53,420 nt of DNA from Planctomycetota bacterium. Lineage in GTDB: Bacteria; Planctomycetota; UBA8742; UBA2392. Below, one piece after another: positions 24,119 to 33,373 of the stretch (its first letter is position 1; every line of letters begins with the position of its first letter). The position numbers and the translations under genes were made by a program. The notes under the pieces were generated by a model. That model was not told the DNA's origin. It saw only the letters and a program-made list of their open reading frames with translations, and did no database searches. The DNA lies in NCBI GenBank assembly GCA_020638635.1, contig JACKIE010000017.1, forward strand, positions 1-53,420, given 5' to 3'.

Positions 24119-25940
24119 GTGAGCGTGCAAATCGGGTCAGCTCGGCGATCATGTCGTAGCGGCTCATGGGCGTGATCAAGTAATAGCCATGCACTTCGGG
24201 CGCGATCTGTTCCATCAATTCTTTGCTGATCGCCACGCCTTCCGCGCGGCCGGCTTCGCCGCGCTTGCCCTTCATGCGCTCGCGAACGTTCTCCGGCACG
24301 TCGATGCCCGGCACCTCGTGATGCAAAAACTCGGCGTTGCGCTCGCTGACCAGGGGCATGACGCCCAGGATCAGCGGCACGCCCAGGGGGCGCACGGCCG
24401 CGGTAACTTCGCGGGCCTTGGCGATGTCGAACACCGGCTGGGTCATGATGTAGCGCGCGCCGGCCTGCACCTTGCGCTGGAAGCGCTTGACTTCGTTTTC
24501 CAGCTTGCGCGAGGCGCAGTTGAAAGCGCCGCCCACGAAGAAGTTGGTGCGCGCGTCGCCGTCTTTGCCGGTGGCGAACTCGCCCTGGTTGAAGCGCGAG
24601 ATCATCTCGATCAGCTTGTGGCTGGCCATGTCGAACACGCCGCTGCTGCCTTTGTAGGCCTGTGTCGCCACCGGGTCGCCGGTGACGGCCAGGATGTTGC
24701 TGATGCCCATGGCGTAGGCGCCCAGCAGGTGCGACTGGGTGCCGATCAGGCTGCGGTCGCGGCAGGCCACGTGCAGCACGATGCGCGCGTCCATGCGCTG
24801 CATCAGCAGGCTGGCAAAGGCCAGGTTGCTCATGCGCATGATGGATAGCGGGTTGTCCGCGATGGTCAGGGCGTCGGCGCCGGCTTCCACGATCTGCTTC
24901 GCGCCATCCAGCTCACTTGACGCGTCAATGCCACGAGGCGGGTCCACCTCGGCCACCACCACGCGGCGCGACACGAGGTCGCTTTCCAGCGTGGGCTGCA
25001 CCTTGATGGGCTCGCGCGCCTTGGCCTTGGGCGCGGGCTCGGCGGGTACGCGCAGCTGCCGCATGCTGGGCTTGCGCGCGACCAGCTGCGCCTTCAGTTT
25101 GCGGATGTCCTCAGGCGTGGTGCCGCAGCAACCGCCGATCAGGTTGGCGCCAAGGTCGGCCAGGCGCCGCGCGCTGCGGGCGAAGTAATCGCTGCTCTCG
25201 ATGTAGATGGGGCGGCCGTGGTCGTCGAAGTCGGCCAGGCCGCGGTTGGGGAAGATGCTGATCGGCTTCTGCGTCAGCTCGACCAGCCGGCGGCAGACTT
25301 CAATCGCCGCGCTCTCGCCGCCGCCGCAGTTGGCGCCGATCACGTCCACGGGCTGCTTCTCAAGCTCGCGCACCATGCGCTCGGGTGAGATGCCGGTGGT
25401 GGTAGTGCCCGCCAGGCTGAAGGCCATCTGCGCAACCAACGGGGTCTTGGGCGCAACGCTGCGCACGGCCGCGATGGCGAACAGCAGCTCCGGCAGGTCG
25501 GGAAAGGTCTCCAGCAGCAGGGCGTCCACGCCGCCGTCTACCAGGCCGCGGGCCTGCTCGGCAAACGCGCTACGGCGTTCGTCGTCGCTCAGCTTGGCGC
25601 TGGTGCGGAACAGCGGGCCCATGGCGCCCAACACGTAGGCGCGACCACCGGCGGCCTGGCGGGCGAGCTGCGCGCCGGCCTTGCAGACCTCGTAGCTGCC
25701 GGCGTTGGCCTCGGCGGAGGCCAGCGCCATGGGGTCGGCGCCGAAGGTGTTGGTCTCGATCACATCGGCGCCGGCATCGAGGTACTCCTGGTGCGCGGCC
25801 AGCACGAAGTTCGGCTTTGCCAGGTTCAGCACCGGGCCCACGCCGCCGCCTGCCACCAGGCCGCGGCTGGCCAGCAGGGTGCCGTAGGCCCCGTCACCGA
25901 CGAGGACCTTCTTCTTCAATGCTTCGAGGAACGGCTCCAT
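24066..25940 (-). CDS. Bifunctional homocysteine S-methyltransferase / methylenetetrahydrofolate reductase
   Basis: The 624-residue fusion joins a homocysteine methyltransferase domain (~1-290) with a MTHFR barrel (~330-610). The first has LVGDGAYGTLL, ETNTFGADP, GANCGGG and the zinc-binding GGCCGT. The second has VVAEVDPPRG, DALTIADNPL, HVACRDRS, LAVTGDP and YIMTQPVFD. Fusions of this kind (YitJ-like) make 5-methyl-THF and use a methyl donor to form methionine. The final residues (GPEARGQRSGNRPDL) come from a repeat element, not the family. IDASS codons (24917-24928) form a TTGAC-NN-GTCAA palindrome. Confidence 0.93.
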   Translation of the reverse strand: MEPFLEALKKKVLVGDGAYGTLLASRGLVAGGGVGPVLNLAKPNFVLAAHQEYLDAGADVIETNTFGADPMALASAEANAGSYEVCKAGAQLARQAAGGRAYVLGAMGPLFRTSAKLSDDERRSAFAEQARGLVDGGVDALLLETFPDLPELLFAIAAVRSVAPKTPLVAQMAFSLAGTTTTGISPERMVRELEKQPVDVIGANCGGGESAAIEVCRRLVELTQKPISIFPNRGLADFDDHGRPIYIESSDYFARSARRLADLGANLIGGCCGTTPEDIRKLKAQLVARKPSMRQLRVPAEPAPKAKAREPIKVQPTLESDLVSRRVVVAEVDPPRGIDASSELDGAKQIVEAGADALTIADNPLSIMRMSNLAFASLLMQRMDARIVLHVACRDRSLIGTQSHLLGAYAMGISNILAVTGDPVATQAYKGSSGVFDMASHKLIEMISRFNQGEFATGKDGDARTNFFVGGAFNCASRKLENEVKRFQRKVQAGARYIMTQPVFDIAKAREVTAAVRPLGVPLILGVMPLVSERNAEFLHHEVPGIDVPENVRERMKGKRGEAGRAEGVAISKELMEQIAPEVHGYYLITPMSRYDMIAELTRFARSLQGPEARGQRSGNRPDL

Positions 25941-25980
25941 GCAGACTCCGGCAGGCGTGGCGCGAGTATAGGTCTGTGCG

Positions 25981-27090
25981 TCAGGCTTCCAAGCGCACGT
26001 AACGCTTGCCGGGCAGGGCTTTGGCCAGCCGCTTCATCTCGAGGGTCAGCAGCCCGCTGGTGACCTGGGCCGCGGCCATGCCGGTCTTGCCCATCAGATC
26101 ATCGACTGTCAGGCCGTCGCTGGGCTGCAGCACCTTCCACAGGGCGGACTCGGTGGGGGACATGCCCTGGGGCGTGCTGTCCCCGCGTTTCTCAGGCGCC
26201 TTCTCCTCGGGCAGCAGCTTGAGCATCTCGAGACCTTCGTACACGTGCGCAGGCTCGGCCACCAGGTGCGCGCCCTCGCGGATCAGGTCGTGGGGGCCCT
26301 GGCTCAGGTCGCTGTCCACTTTGCCGGGCAACGCGAAAACCTCGCGGCCTTGCTCAACCGCCAGCCGCGCCGTGATCAGTGAGCCCGAACGCCGGGTGGC
26401 CTCAACCACCAGAACGCCCAGGCTCAGCCCGGAGATGATGCGGTTGCGCTGCGGGAAATTGCGCGCGCGCCCGGGAGTGTGCAGCGGAAACTCGCTGATC
26501 ACCGCGCCGTGTTCGGCCAGCTCCAGCGCGAATTGCTGGTTCTCGGGCGGGTACACATCCAGCAGCCCGCTGCCCACCACGGCGATGGTGCGTCCGCCGC
26601 CCTCGATGGCGGCGCGGTGCGCGGCCGTGTCGATGCCGCGAGCCAGGCCGCTGACCACGGTGACGCGGCGGATCGCAAAGTCGCGGGCGAAGCGCGCCGC
26701 CTGGGCGGTGCCGTAGTAGCTGGCGCTGCGGCCGCCGACGACGGCAAGCGAAAGGTCGTCCTGTTCGGTGATTTCGCCGCGCACATACAGCAGCGGCGGC
26801 GGGTCGTCGATGCGCTTCAGGAGCTGCGGGTAGCCTGGATCCTCGAGCTGCAGCAGCCGGATGCCGTGTTTCTCGCACTCGTCAAGTTCGCGCAGGTGCT
26901 CGCCTGTGCGGACCACGTCGGCCAAGGCGTCGGCGCCCTGTTTGTTGGCCTTGGGCACTTTGCTGATCTCGGCCTTGGGTGCCGCCACCACGGCGCTGGC
27001 GCTGCCGAAGCGTTTCAGCAGGTTGCTCATGCCGAGCGGCGTGAACTTCTGGGTCAGCGCGAGCGCGACCTTGGCCTCAAGCTCATGCAT
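25981..27090 (-). CDS. dprA: DNA-processing protein DprA
   Basis: DprA binds incoming single-stranded DNA during natural transformation and loads RecA. The Rossmann core is clear: DLSLAVVGGRSAS, VVSGLARGIDTAAHRAAIEGGGRTIAVVGSGLDVYP-like run, FPQRNRIISGLS, and RRSGSLITARLAVEQGREVFALPG. A winged-helix DML1-like end (~310-369) and an N-terminal SAM-like part complete it. I prefer the ATG at 27090 (369 aa): it overlaps the aroB stop (ATGCATGA), so the genes are coupled; a frame continues to 27129 inside aroB. Confidence 0.94.
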   Translation of the reverse strand: MHELEAKVALALTQKFTPLGMSNLLKRFGSASAVVAAPKAEISKVPKANKQGADALADVVRTGEHLRELDECEKHGIRLLQLEDPGYPQLLKRIDDPPPLLYVRGEITEQDDLSLAVVGGRSASYYGTAQAARFARDFAIRRVTVVSGLARGIDTAAHRAAIEGGGRTIAVVGSGLLDVYPPENQQFALELAEHGAVISEFPLHTPGRARNFPQRNRIISGLSLGVLVVEATRRSGSLITARLAVEQGREVFALPGKVDSDLSQGPHDLIREGAHLVAEPAHVYEGLEMLKLLPEEKAPEKRGDSTPQGMSPTESALWKVLQPSDGLTVDDLMGKTGMAAAQVTSGLLTLEMKRLAKALPGKRYVRLEA

Positions 27091-28168
27091 GGCCGCGCCC
27101 CAGCAGCGTGGCGGCCAGCGCTTCGTCAAGTCTGCAGGGCAGGGTGCCGGCCTCGCCGATTTCCGAGATCACCACGAAGTGCACGGCATGGCCCTCGCGC
27201 TTCTTGTCGCCCTGCATCACCTGCAGCATTGCCTCGGGCGAAAAGTCAGCCGGCGGATCGGCCGGCAGGCCGAGTGCGTTCAGCAGCGCGGCGACACGTT
27301 CAGCCAAAGCCGGCTTCAGCTTGGCGCGCTCAACCGACAGGCGCAGCGCCGCATGCAAGCCGATGGCCACGGCCTCGCCGTGCAGGTAGCGGTTGGGAAA
27401 CAGTGTCTCCAGCACATGGGCCAGTGTGTGGCCCAAGTTCAGGGTAGCGCGGCGGCCGCTGGTCTCGCGCTCGTCGTCCATCACGACATCGGCCTTGAAA
27501 CGGATGCAGAATTCCACCACTCGGTGCAACGTCTCCAGTTCGCGCGCGAGCAGCCCATCGATGCATTTCTCGAGCATGGCCAGCAGCACATCGCCGCTCA
27601 GGGCTGCAGTCTTCACTACCTCGGCCAGGGCACTCACGTACTCGCGCTTCGGCAGCGTGTTCAGGAAGTGCAGGTCGCAAAACACGGCCGCAGGCTGATG
27701 GAAAGCGCCTATCAGATTTTTTCCGCTGGCGTGGTTGATGGCGGTTTTGCCGCCGACGCTGGAATCCACCATGGCCAGCAGGCTGGTGGGGACCTGCACG
27801 TAGCGCAAGCCGCGCAGCAGGGTGGCGGCCAGGTAGCCTGCCAGGTCGCCGACCATGCCGCCGCCCAGGGCGATCACCAGCGAATGGCGATCAAGTTGGC
27901 GTGTGGCGAACACCTGGTCGTAGAGCGCCTCAAGCTGCGCGAGGCTCTTGCTGTTTTCGCCGGCCGGCACGGTCAGCACGTGGTTGGCTACCACCGCGTT
28001 CTGCACGGCCTCGGCGTGGTGGGGGCCGACGTTGCTGTCGGTGACCAGGAAGATCGAAGTGGGCTTGGCGGCCTCGGCGAAGGCGCGCATTTCCCCGAGC
28101 AGCCTTTCGCCGATCACGACGTCGTAGCTGCGCTCACCCAGGCTTACCGGTACGCGGGTCACTTCCAT
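27083..28168 (-). CDS. aroB: 3-dehydroquinate synthase AroB
   Basis: It closes DAHP to 3-dehydroquinate in the shikimate pathway. NAD- and metal-site motifs are visible: GENSKSLAQLEALYD, ALGGGMVGDLAGYLAATLLRGLRYVQVPTSLLAMVDSSVGGKTAINH, KNLIGAFHQP, and ATLNLGHTLAHVLE with metal-ligand histidines. Length (361 aa) is normal. It is the first gene of an aroB-dprA pair and follows a cluster of unknown genes on the same strand. Confidence 0.97.
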   Translation of the reverse strand: MEVTRVPVSLGERSYDVVIGERLLGEMRAFAEAAKPTSIFLVTDSNVGPHHAEAVQNAVVANHVLTVPAGENSKSLAQLEALYDQVFATRQLDRHSLVIALGGGMVGDLAGYLAATLLRGLRYVQVPTSLLAMVDSSVGGKTAINHASGKNLIGAFHQPAAVFCDLHFLNTLPKREYVSALAEVVKTAALSGDVLLAMLEKCIDGLLARELETLHRVVEFCIRFKADVVMDDERETSGRRATLNLGHTLAHVLETLFPNRYLHGEAVAIGLHAALRLSVERAKLKPALAERVAALLNALGLPADPPADFSPEAMLQVMQGDKKREGHAVHFVVISEIGEAGTLPCRLDEALAATLLGRGHA

Positions 28169-28199
28169 GGCGTGAGACTAGCACGCCGAAAGAAAACGA

Positions 28200-30116
28200 C
28201 TATTGCTTCTCTTCGGCAGGGGCATCGCCCGCGGGCGGCTCTGGGACCGTTTCCGGTTTGGCCTCAGGCTCGCCGCCCTTGGCGCCGGGCAGAGGCTTGA
28301 GCTTCAGGCCGCCCTGCTTTTTGATGCGATTGCGGGAAAGCTCAAGTGTGCTCGCCTCAAAGCGCGCGCGTTCACGGCGCTCGCTGACGATGAACCAGGT
28401 CAGTACCAGCATCAGCACCAGGATGCCGACGACTCCTAAAAGGGCGTAGATCCAGTCACCGCTACCCTGCTCTTCAGCCAGGCCTTTGACGCGCCTCACG
28501 ATCAGCAACGGCCGGATGGTCGAACTGGTGCTGGTCGTCTCGAAGACATTGCGGTAGTAGCGCGCGTCCATGCGTATCAGCGCCCGTGGCTCAAGCCCGG
28601 TGGGGGGCTCTATCATGTCCACCAGATAGCGCTTGGGCGATTCCAGGTTGGCGGTGTCGTGCAACACCAGCGCGCGGAAGATGCGTCGCAGGCCGCTGAT
28701 GTTGGGCGGCAGGATCACCGGCGCGTAGTCGTCGCCGATCATGCCGTCAACGTGGATGCCCTGGCCGCGGTAGCGAGGCCCGGTTTCCTGGCCCGCGAGG
28801 TCGAAGTAGCCGATCTCGGGAACTACCTCCACCTGGTCGTCGGGCGCGTTGGCCTTGGCGAGCATGGCGTAGTATGCGGCTTCAGCCTCGAGGAACACCG
28901 GGTCTTCGCGCATGGCGTCGCGTACCTGTTGCAGCAGCTCGTCGGTCAGCTCGTACTTCGACATGTCGCTGGCGGCCAGATCGGCGGTCAGCAGCAGGGG
29001 CAGGTGGTCCTGGGTCAGTACCTGCCTGGCTTTGGTGCTGTAGGGTTTGACTTCTCGGCTGTACACCCAGCGGCGCATGAACGCACCGCTCAGTTTCACC
29101 ATCACGTGCTCGCTGACCAGTTTGTCCTCATGGGAGACATGACCCGCCGTGTTCAGGTAGGGCTTGAGTGACTCCGGCAGGTTGAGTGAATGGAACAGCA
29201 CGGTGCGCTGCTCGATTTTGTGCTCGTTGCGTCCCAGGCCCGGACCCAGCAGGGCGACCACGCCCTCGAAGTAACTCTCCACCTTCGTTCCGTCCTGCAA
29301 CACGACTGGCTGCTCGGGCTTGATCTCGTACAGGTCGAACAGCCTGCCTTCGGCCGCGAATCCGCGCCCGCGATAGACCTCCAACGCCTGTTGTGACTTG
29401 CCGAAGTACCAGCCTTCCCGATCGACCTGTTGCTCGAAGGCCGCATAGTCCGTACTGCCGGGCGCCGGCAGCTTGCGCAGGATCTGAAGTGCCAGCAGCT
29501 CATTGGTGGGGGCCTGGCGTCCGCGATAAGCGGCGAACTCGTTCATCGATTTTTCGCGCGAGCCGTCCTCGAAGGGCACGAAATCCAGCAGGTTCTGGGT
29601 TTCATCCAGCAGCTTGAACACGGGCTGCAGCGTCAGCTTCTCCGCGAGCTTCATTTCGTGCGCCGCGTCGCGCTTGACCTCGTCACGCTGGTCCACGCCC
29701 GAGGCATAGGGATCCGGCGGGGGTGGTTCGCTGCCGCCGTCGTTGCCGAAGGGCACCTCGACGCGATTGGCGGCGGGCTGGTTGGCCTTGCGCGGGTCCT
29801 GCTGTTCACCGGTCTCGATGGGGATTTCGTTGATCTTGTGCTTGGTGAACCATTCTTCGCGCTTCTTCTTGAACGCCTGCTGGATCTGCTCCGTTGTGAG
29901 CAGCGGTTCGAAGTTGGTGCGGATTTTGTCCGGCTCCCAGTCCCAGCTGAGGCGCTCACCCTGCCATGAATAAGTCAACAGCATGTAGACGGCGCCGACC
30001 ATGGTGGCGGCCATCACGATCATGCTCATCAGCCGGATGAACATGGCCGAGCCGCTGAGTTTGCGCCCGGGTTCCGCAGCTTTCAGTGAAATCTTGGCCA
30101 ACAGCGCACCTCTCAC
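28200..30116 (-). CDS. Membrane protein of unknown function with two transmembrane helices
   Basis: The 638-residue protein has an N-terminal membrane helix (~25-48: MFIRLMSMIVMAATMVGAVYMLL), a large ~490-residue extracytoplasmic region and a second helix near residue 550 (WIYALLGVVGILVLMLVLTWFIV), then a basic and Pro/Glu-rich cytoplasmic tail. I see no known domain. GTG 30116 has a weak ribosome site; ATG 30044 is an alternative. It is the last of four minus-strand genes (32456-28200) including an FHA protein, so a role in a phospho-regulated envelope complex is possible but unproven. Confidence 0.65.
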   Translation of the reverse strand: MRGALLAKISLKAAEPGRKLSGSAMFIRLMSMIVMAATMVGAVYMLLTYSWQGERLSWDWEPDKIRTNFEPLLTTEQIQQAFKKKREEWFTKHKINEIPIETGEQQDPRKANQPAANRVEVPFGNDGGSEPPPPDPYASGVDQRDEVKRDAAHEMKLAEKLTLQPVFKLLDETQNLLDFVPFEDGSREKSMNEFAAYRGRQAPTNELLALQILRKLPAPGSTDYAAFEQQVDREGWYFGKSQQALEVYRGRGFAAEGRLFDLYEIKPEQPVVLQDGTKVESYFEGVVALLGPGLGRNEHKIEQRTVLFHSLNLPESLKPYLNTAGHVSHEDKLVSEHVMVKLSGAFMRRWVYSREVKPYSTKARQVLTQDHLPLLLTADLAASDMSKYELTDELLQQVRDAMREDPVFLEAEAAYYAMLAKANAPDDQVEVVPEIGYFDLAGQETGPRYRGQGIHVDGMIGDDYAPVILPPNISGLRRIFRALVLHDTANLESPKRYLVDMIEPPTGLEPRALIRMDARYYRNVFETTSTSSTIRPLLIVRRVKGLAEEQGSGDWIYALLGVVGILVLMLVLTWFIVSERRERARFEASTLELSRNRIKKQGGLKLKPLPGAKGGEPEAKPETVPEPPAGDAPAEEKQ

Positions 30117-30164
30117 CTTAGGAACGGGAATGTCCGTTCCCGGTTCAACCGCAGCTATTGGAGA

Positions 30165-30983
30165 CTATTCCGGCTTGGTTGTGAACTGGAAGATTCGCGC
30201 GCCCTTGGGGTGCTTTAGCGTGATGGCCACGACAACCTCGTCGCCGTCGCGCAGGGGCACCGGCTCGTGCACCGGAAGCCCGTTCAGGTAGGTGCCGTTG
30301 GTCGAACGCATGTCCTCGATCAAGAAAGCGTCGCCTTCTTTGCGAATCTGGAAGTGGCGCTTGCTGATGGTAGGGATCTGGAACACCAGGTCCGAGGGCG
30401 GTTCACGCCCGATCATCATCGAGTTGCGAATCTCGTGCCGCGAACCGCTCTCCACATCTACCAGGAATCCGACGTCGGCCTTGCTCGCCTTGTCCACCGG
30501 CCGCGATGCGCGCTGCGGCTTTTCCTTTGCCGGCTCGGGCGTGAGTTCGACGGCCGCGGGCTCCGGGGCCAGCTCAGACGCAGCCTTTCCTGTCCTGCCC
30601 TTGGCCGGTGCTTTCACGGCGGCGTACTTCCCTGCCAGGATGTCAGCCTTGACTTTTGCGGCGTCCGCCTTGCCGTTGGCGGGCACGGGGTGGACCACGT
30701 CCACCTCGACCATGCGATACAGGTTGGCGTGGCGGAAGTATCTATCCACGGAGGGCGGAATGCGGATCAACACCTTCTTTTCTTCAGCCTCACCGCCGAT
30801 CAACTTGATTGCGATGCTTCGAAACGCATCTTCGGAGATCTCCGCGGTGCCGGTGATGTCCATCTCGACCTGCTCATAGGGAAGCTGGAGCAATTGCGGA
30901 AAATAGTCGAATACCGCCGAGATGAATTCTTCTTCACTCTCGGCTGCAATCACTAACCGGTTCCAGCGCAGGGTTGCAGGCAT
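30165..30983 (-). CDS. FHA-domain protein with STAS-like N-terminus
   Basis: Residues ~165-272 form a forkhead-associated domain, which binds phosphothreonine peptides: an IGREPPSDLVF strand, ISKRHFQI and the D-M-R-STNGTYLNG loop are all intact. Residues ~1-95 have a beta-alpha pattern like a STAS domain (VEMDITGTAEISEDAFRSIAIKLIG). A Pro/Ala/Lys-rich linker joins them. It starts 3 bp after the stop of the 89-residue gene. A Ser/Thr kinase partner is expected but not present here. Confidence 0.85.
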   Translation of the reverse strand: MPATLRWNRLVIAAESEEEFISAVFDYFPQLLQLPYEQVEMDITGTAEISEDAFRSIAIKLIGGEAEEKKVLIRIPPSVDRYFRHANLYRMVEVDVVHPVPANGKADAAKVKADILAGKYAAVKAPAKGRTGKAASELAPEPAAVELTPEPAKEKPQRASRPVDKASKADVGFLVDVESGSRHEIRNSMMIGREPPSDLVFQIPTISKRHFQIRKEGDAFLIEDMRSTNGTYLNGLPVHEPVPLRDGDEVVVAITLKHPKGARIFQFTTKPE

Positions 30984-30986
30984 GGC

Positions 30987-31256
30987 CTAGTCGTCGTCCC
31001 CCGGGACATGCTTCAACGCTTCTTCCTGTAAAGCGGAGAGTTGCGCATCCGCGTTGCCCGTTGCCTCGATGATGCCGCGCATTTCCTGTTTGCGGTCATC
31101 GCCGTTGATCAACGTGTCGATCAACAGGCGATAAAGGTGTGTGGTGCTTATGGGGATTGCATGCACCAGGTCGTCGAACTCGTCTTCGGAAAACGTGAAG
31201 CTGCCGTGGTCGGATTGCAGGGTCGCGGAGCCATCGGCGTTCTTGATGATCTTCAT
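30987..31256 (-). CDS. Small acidic protein of unknown function
   Basis: The 89-residue protein (MKIIKNADGSATLQSDHGSFTFSEDEFDDLVHAIP...) has a beta-rich start, a helical middle and an acidic C-terminus. AGGAA precedes the ATG. It lies 24 bp after the L7/L12-like gene and 3 bp before the FHA gene, so it is in their operon. No family is recognised. Confidence 0.6.
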   Translation of the reverse strand: MKIIKNADGSATLQSDHGSFTFSEDEFDDLVHAIPISTTHLYRLLIDTLINGDDRKQEMRGIIEATGNADAQLSALQEEALKHVPGDDD

Positions 31257-31280
31257 TGCAGTTCCTGGTTCCTGTGCAAA

Positions 31281-32456
31281 TCAGCGCTTCTGGGTGATGC
31301 GGCACGACAACCCCGCGTCCTTGAAGCGATCGCGAATCACTCCGGCCTCATTCTCGGAGACGCCCTTCACTACCGGCACGATCATCTTCCCCGCCAGTGC
31401 CAGGGCCGAATTCATGTCGATGCCCTGGATGTCGGCGATGATTTCCGCCGCGGCCTGTTTCTTCTCAGCGCCCTTGGGCGGGGAGAGGAAAACTGTGAAG
31501 TTGCCCCCGCCTGCTGCCGCAGCTGCGGGCGCGGCTTTCTTGGAGGCGGCCGGCGAGACGCCGCCGGTGATGGGCTTGTTGACCGGCTTGGTAACGGGCT
31601 TCTTTGCCAGAGGCTTTGCGGCCGGCGCAGCGCCCTTGGCGGGAGCCCCGGACTTGTTCAGCTTCGAAGTCTCTTTCTTCTTCTCAAGCTCAGGGTCTCG
31701 ATAGGTGCTGGCTTTGCCGGTCCACACTGGCAGCGTGTCTTCCGGCCCGGGCTTGAACTTCTTCTTGGGGTTTCCATCGGCGTCCAACTCATACTCCTCG
31801 TTCTCGGAGTCAAGGGAAAGGTTATCCAGCGCCATCGCAGGCTCGTCATCATCCAGTGAGAGTGACATGGCGTTCTGTGGCGCCTGGCGAGTCGGCGGAA
31901 CCATCGTGCGCGCGTCCGCGCTGAAGCCAGGTTCATCATCAAGGGGGATGTCTACGGCGTCGTCGGTCGGGATGTCCACCCCAGGGTCGTCGGCCGGAAT
32001 GTCCACTCCCACCGTAACTTCTTCTTCACCGAGATCGTTCAGGTCGAGATCCAGGTCGTCGCTCTCCGTGACTTCCTGGGTTGCCGGTTCACCATATCCA
32101 CTGGTGTCGTCAGCCACGTCCTCGAACGGGATGTCCACCGCCTGCGGCATGTCGCCGAAGGGTTCCACCGCCGCAAGGCTCTCCACTCGCTGAACCGGCG
32201 GTGGTTCCTCCGTCACTGAGTCCTCGGCCGCAAACTCCGCGGTGAGGTCAAGCGCTTCGGAGTCATCTTCCAACTCATCGACTTCCGGTGGTCGAACGCC
32301 GCCGAAGATTGTGGGGGCGCCCATGGGCATTGGCTGCGACATCGCCACGCCCTCAGGTGTCAGGCTAAGATCGAGCCTCAGTGGCTGCCCGGGCACCTCA
32401 AGCCTTACCGAGATGGAGTCGCCGGGGCGCAGCACTACTTCTTGTTGGGTGGCCAT
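31281..32456 (-). CDS. Acidic linker protein with L7/L12-like C-terminal domain
   Basis: With ATG 32456 the protein has 391 residues (a GTG at 32468 adds four). Residues ~1-60 look beta-rich (VVLRPGDSISVRLEVPGQPLRLDLSL). A very acidic disordered region follows (~60-240) with repeats of the type VDIPxDD. A Lys/Ala/Pro linker then leads to the last ~75 residues, NFTVFLSPPKGAEKKQAAAEIIADIQGIDMNSALALAGKMIVPVVKGVSENEAGVIRDRFKDAGLSCRI split over strand-helix units, which resemble the ribosomal L7/L12 C-terminal fold. It is first gene of the FHA cluster. Function unknown. Confidence 0.6.
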   Translation of the reverse strand: MATQQEVVLRPGDSISVRLEVPGQPLRLDLSLTPEGVAMSQPMPMGAPTIFGGVRPPEVDELEDDSEALDLTAEFAAEDSVTEEPPPVQRVESLAAVEPFGDMPQAVDIPFEDVADDTSGYGEPATQEVTESDDLDLDLNDLGEEEVTVGVDIPADDPGVDIPTDDAVDIPLDDEPGFSADARTMVPPTRQAPQNAMSLSLDDDEPAMALDNLSLDSENEEYELDADGNPKKKFKPGPEDTLPVWTGKASTYRDPELEKKKETSKLNKSGAPAKGAAPAAKPLAKKPVTKPVNKPITGGVSPAASKKAAPAAAAAGGGNFTVFLSPPKGAEKKQAAAEIIADIQGIDMNSALALAGKMIVPVVKGVSENEAGVIRDRFKDAGLSCRITQKR

Positions 32457-32683
32457 AGGTCGTTTCACACCTGTTCAGGCGTTGTCCGTCTTACACGGCT
32501 GCAATCCGCTGGGGTGCCGAATTGTCGCGGCGGTCGGCAACTTGTGTCAAGCCCTTAAAGTAAACGCGCATCTTAGCTTCATGGGCGCGTCAGGCCTATA
32601 TCTTGAGAGATTACGCGCGCGGCACAACCGGGCGGCGCCCGCAGGTTGCCAAACGCCGCATGGGGTGATTGCATACCGCCCGC

Positions 32684-33373
32684 ATGAATGCCCCCGCGCC
32701 ATCCGCCACTCCCGCCCTGCTGATCGAGGGCCTGTACAAGACCTACCCCGGCGGGATCGAGGCCGTGAAGGGCATCGACCTGACCGTGCGAGACGGCGAA
32801 ATGCTGGCGATCATGGGCAAGTCCGGCAGCGGCAAGAGCACGCTGCTGAGCCTGATCGGCACACTGGACAAGGCCGACGCCGGGCGCATCCTGATTCATG
32901 GCAAGGACATCTCCAGGATCCGTGACCTGGCGCGCTTCCGGCGCGAGGAAATCGGCTTCGTGTTCCAGCTTCACTACCTGCTGCCGCACCTGACGCTGCT
33001 GGACAACGTGGCGCTGCCCCTGCAGGGCAAACGCGACGCCCTGGCCTTGGCCCGCAAGGCTCTTGAGCAGGTGGGCCTGGGCCATCGGCTGGACCACGTG
33101 CCCGCCAAAGTCAGCGGCGGCGAACGCCAGCGCGCGGCCATCGCCCGCGCCATCGTGAATCGCCCGCGCGTTCTGCTGGCGGACGAGCCCACGGGCAACG
33201 TGGACAGCGAAAGCGAAGCGGCCCTGCTTGACCTGTTCGAAAGCCTGCGGCGAGAACTTGGCATGACGCTGGTCGTCGTGACCCACGAGCGCGGAGTGGC
33301 CGAGCGCGCCGACCGCATCGTGCACTACCGCGACGGCCAGATCGAAAACATCGAAGTGAAGGAAGCAGCCTGA
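32684..33373 (+). CDS. ABC transporter ATP-binding protein, LolD/MacB type
   Basis: The 229-residue ATPase (ATG 32684; a TTG at 32669 is less likely) has Walker A GKSGSGKST, the Q-loop FVFQLHYLLPHLTLLDNVALPL, signature VSGGERQR, Walker B VLLADEPTGNVD and the H-loop VTHE. The FQxHxLLPxLT pattern marks the LolD/MacB/FtsE group, which works in lipoprotein release, macrolide export or division. No permease gene is near. The next gene, a lipoprotein cytochrome, overlaps its stop by 1 bp. Confidence 0.9.
   Translation: MNAPAPSATPALLIEGLYKTYPGGIEAVKGIDLTVRDGEMLAIMGKSGSGKSTLLSLIGTLDKADAGRILIHGKDISRIRDLARFRREEIGFVFQLHYLLPHLTLLDNVALPLQGKRDALALARKALEQVGLGHRLDHVPAKVSGGERQRAAIARAIVNRPRVLLADEPTGNVDSESEAALLDLFESLRRELGMTLVVVTHERGVAERADRIVHYRDGQIENIEVKEAA

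Noticed and set aside
25941..25980. SAM or cobalamin riboswitch near the methionine-synthesis fusion
   Set aside because: The upstream gap is 40 bp and holds no riboswitch-like fold; dprA ends immediately before it.
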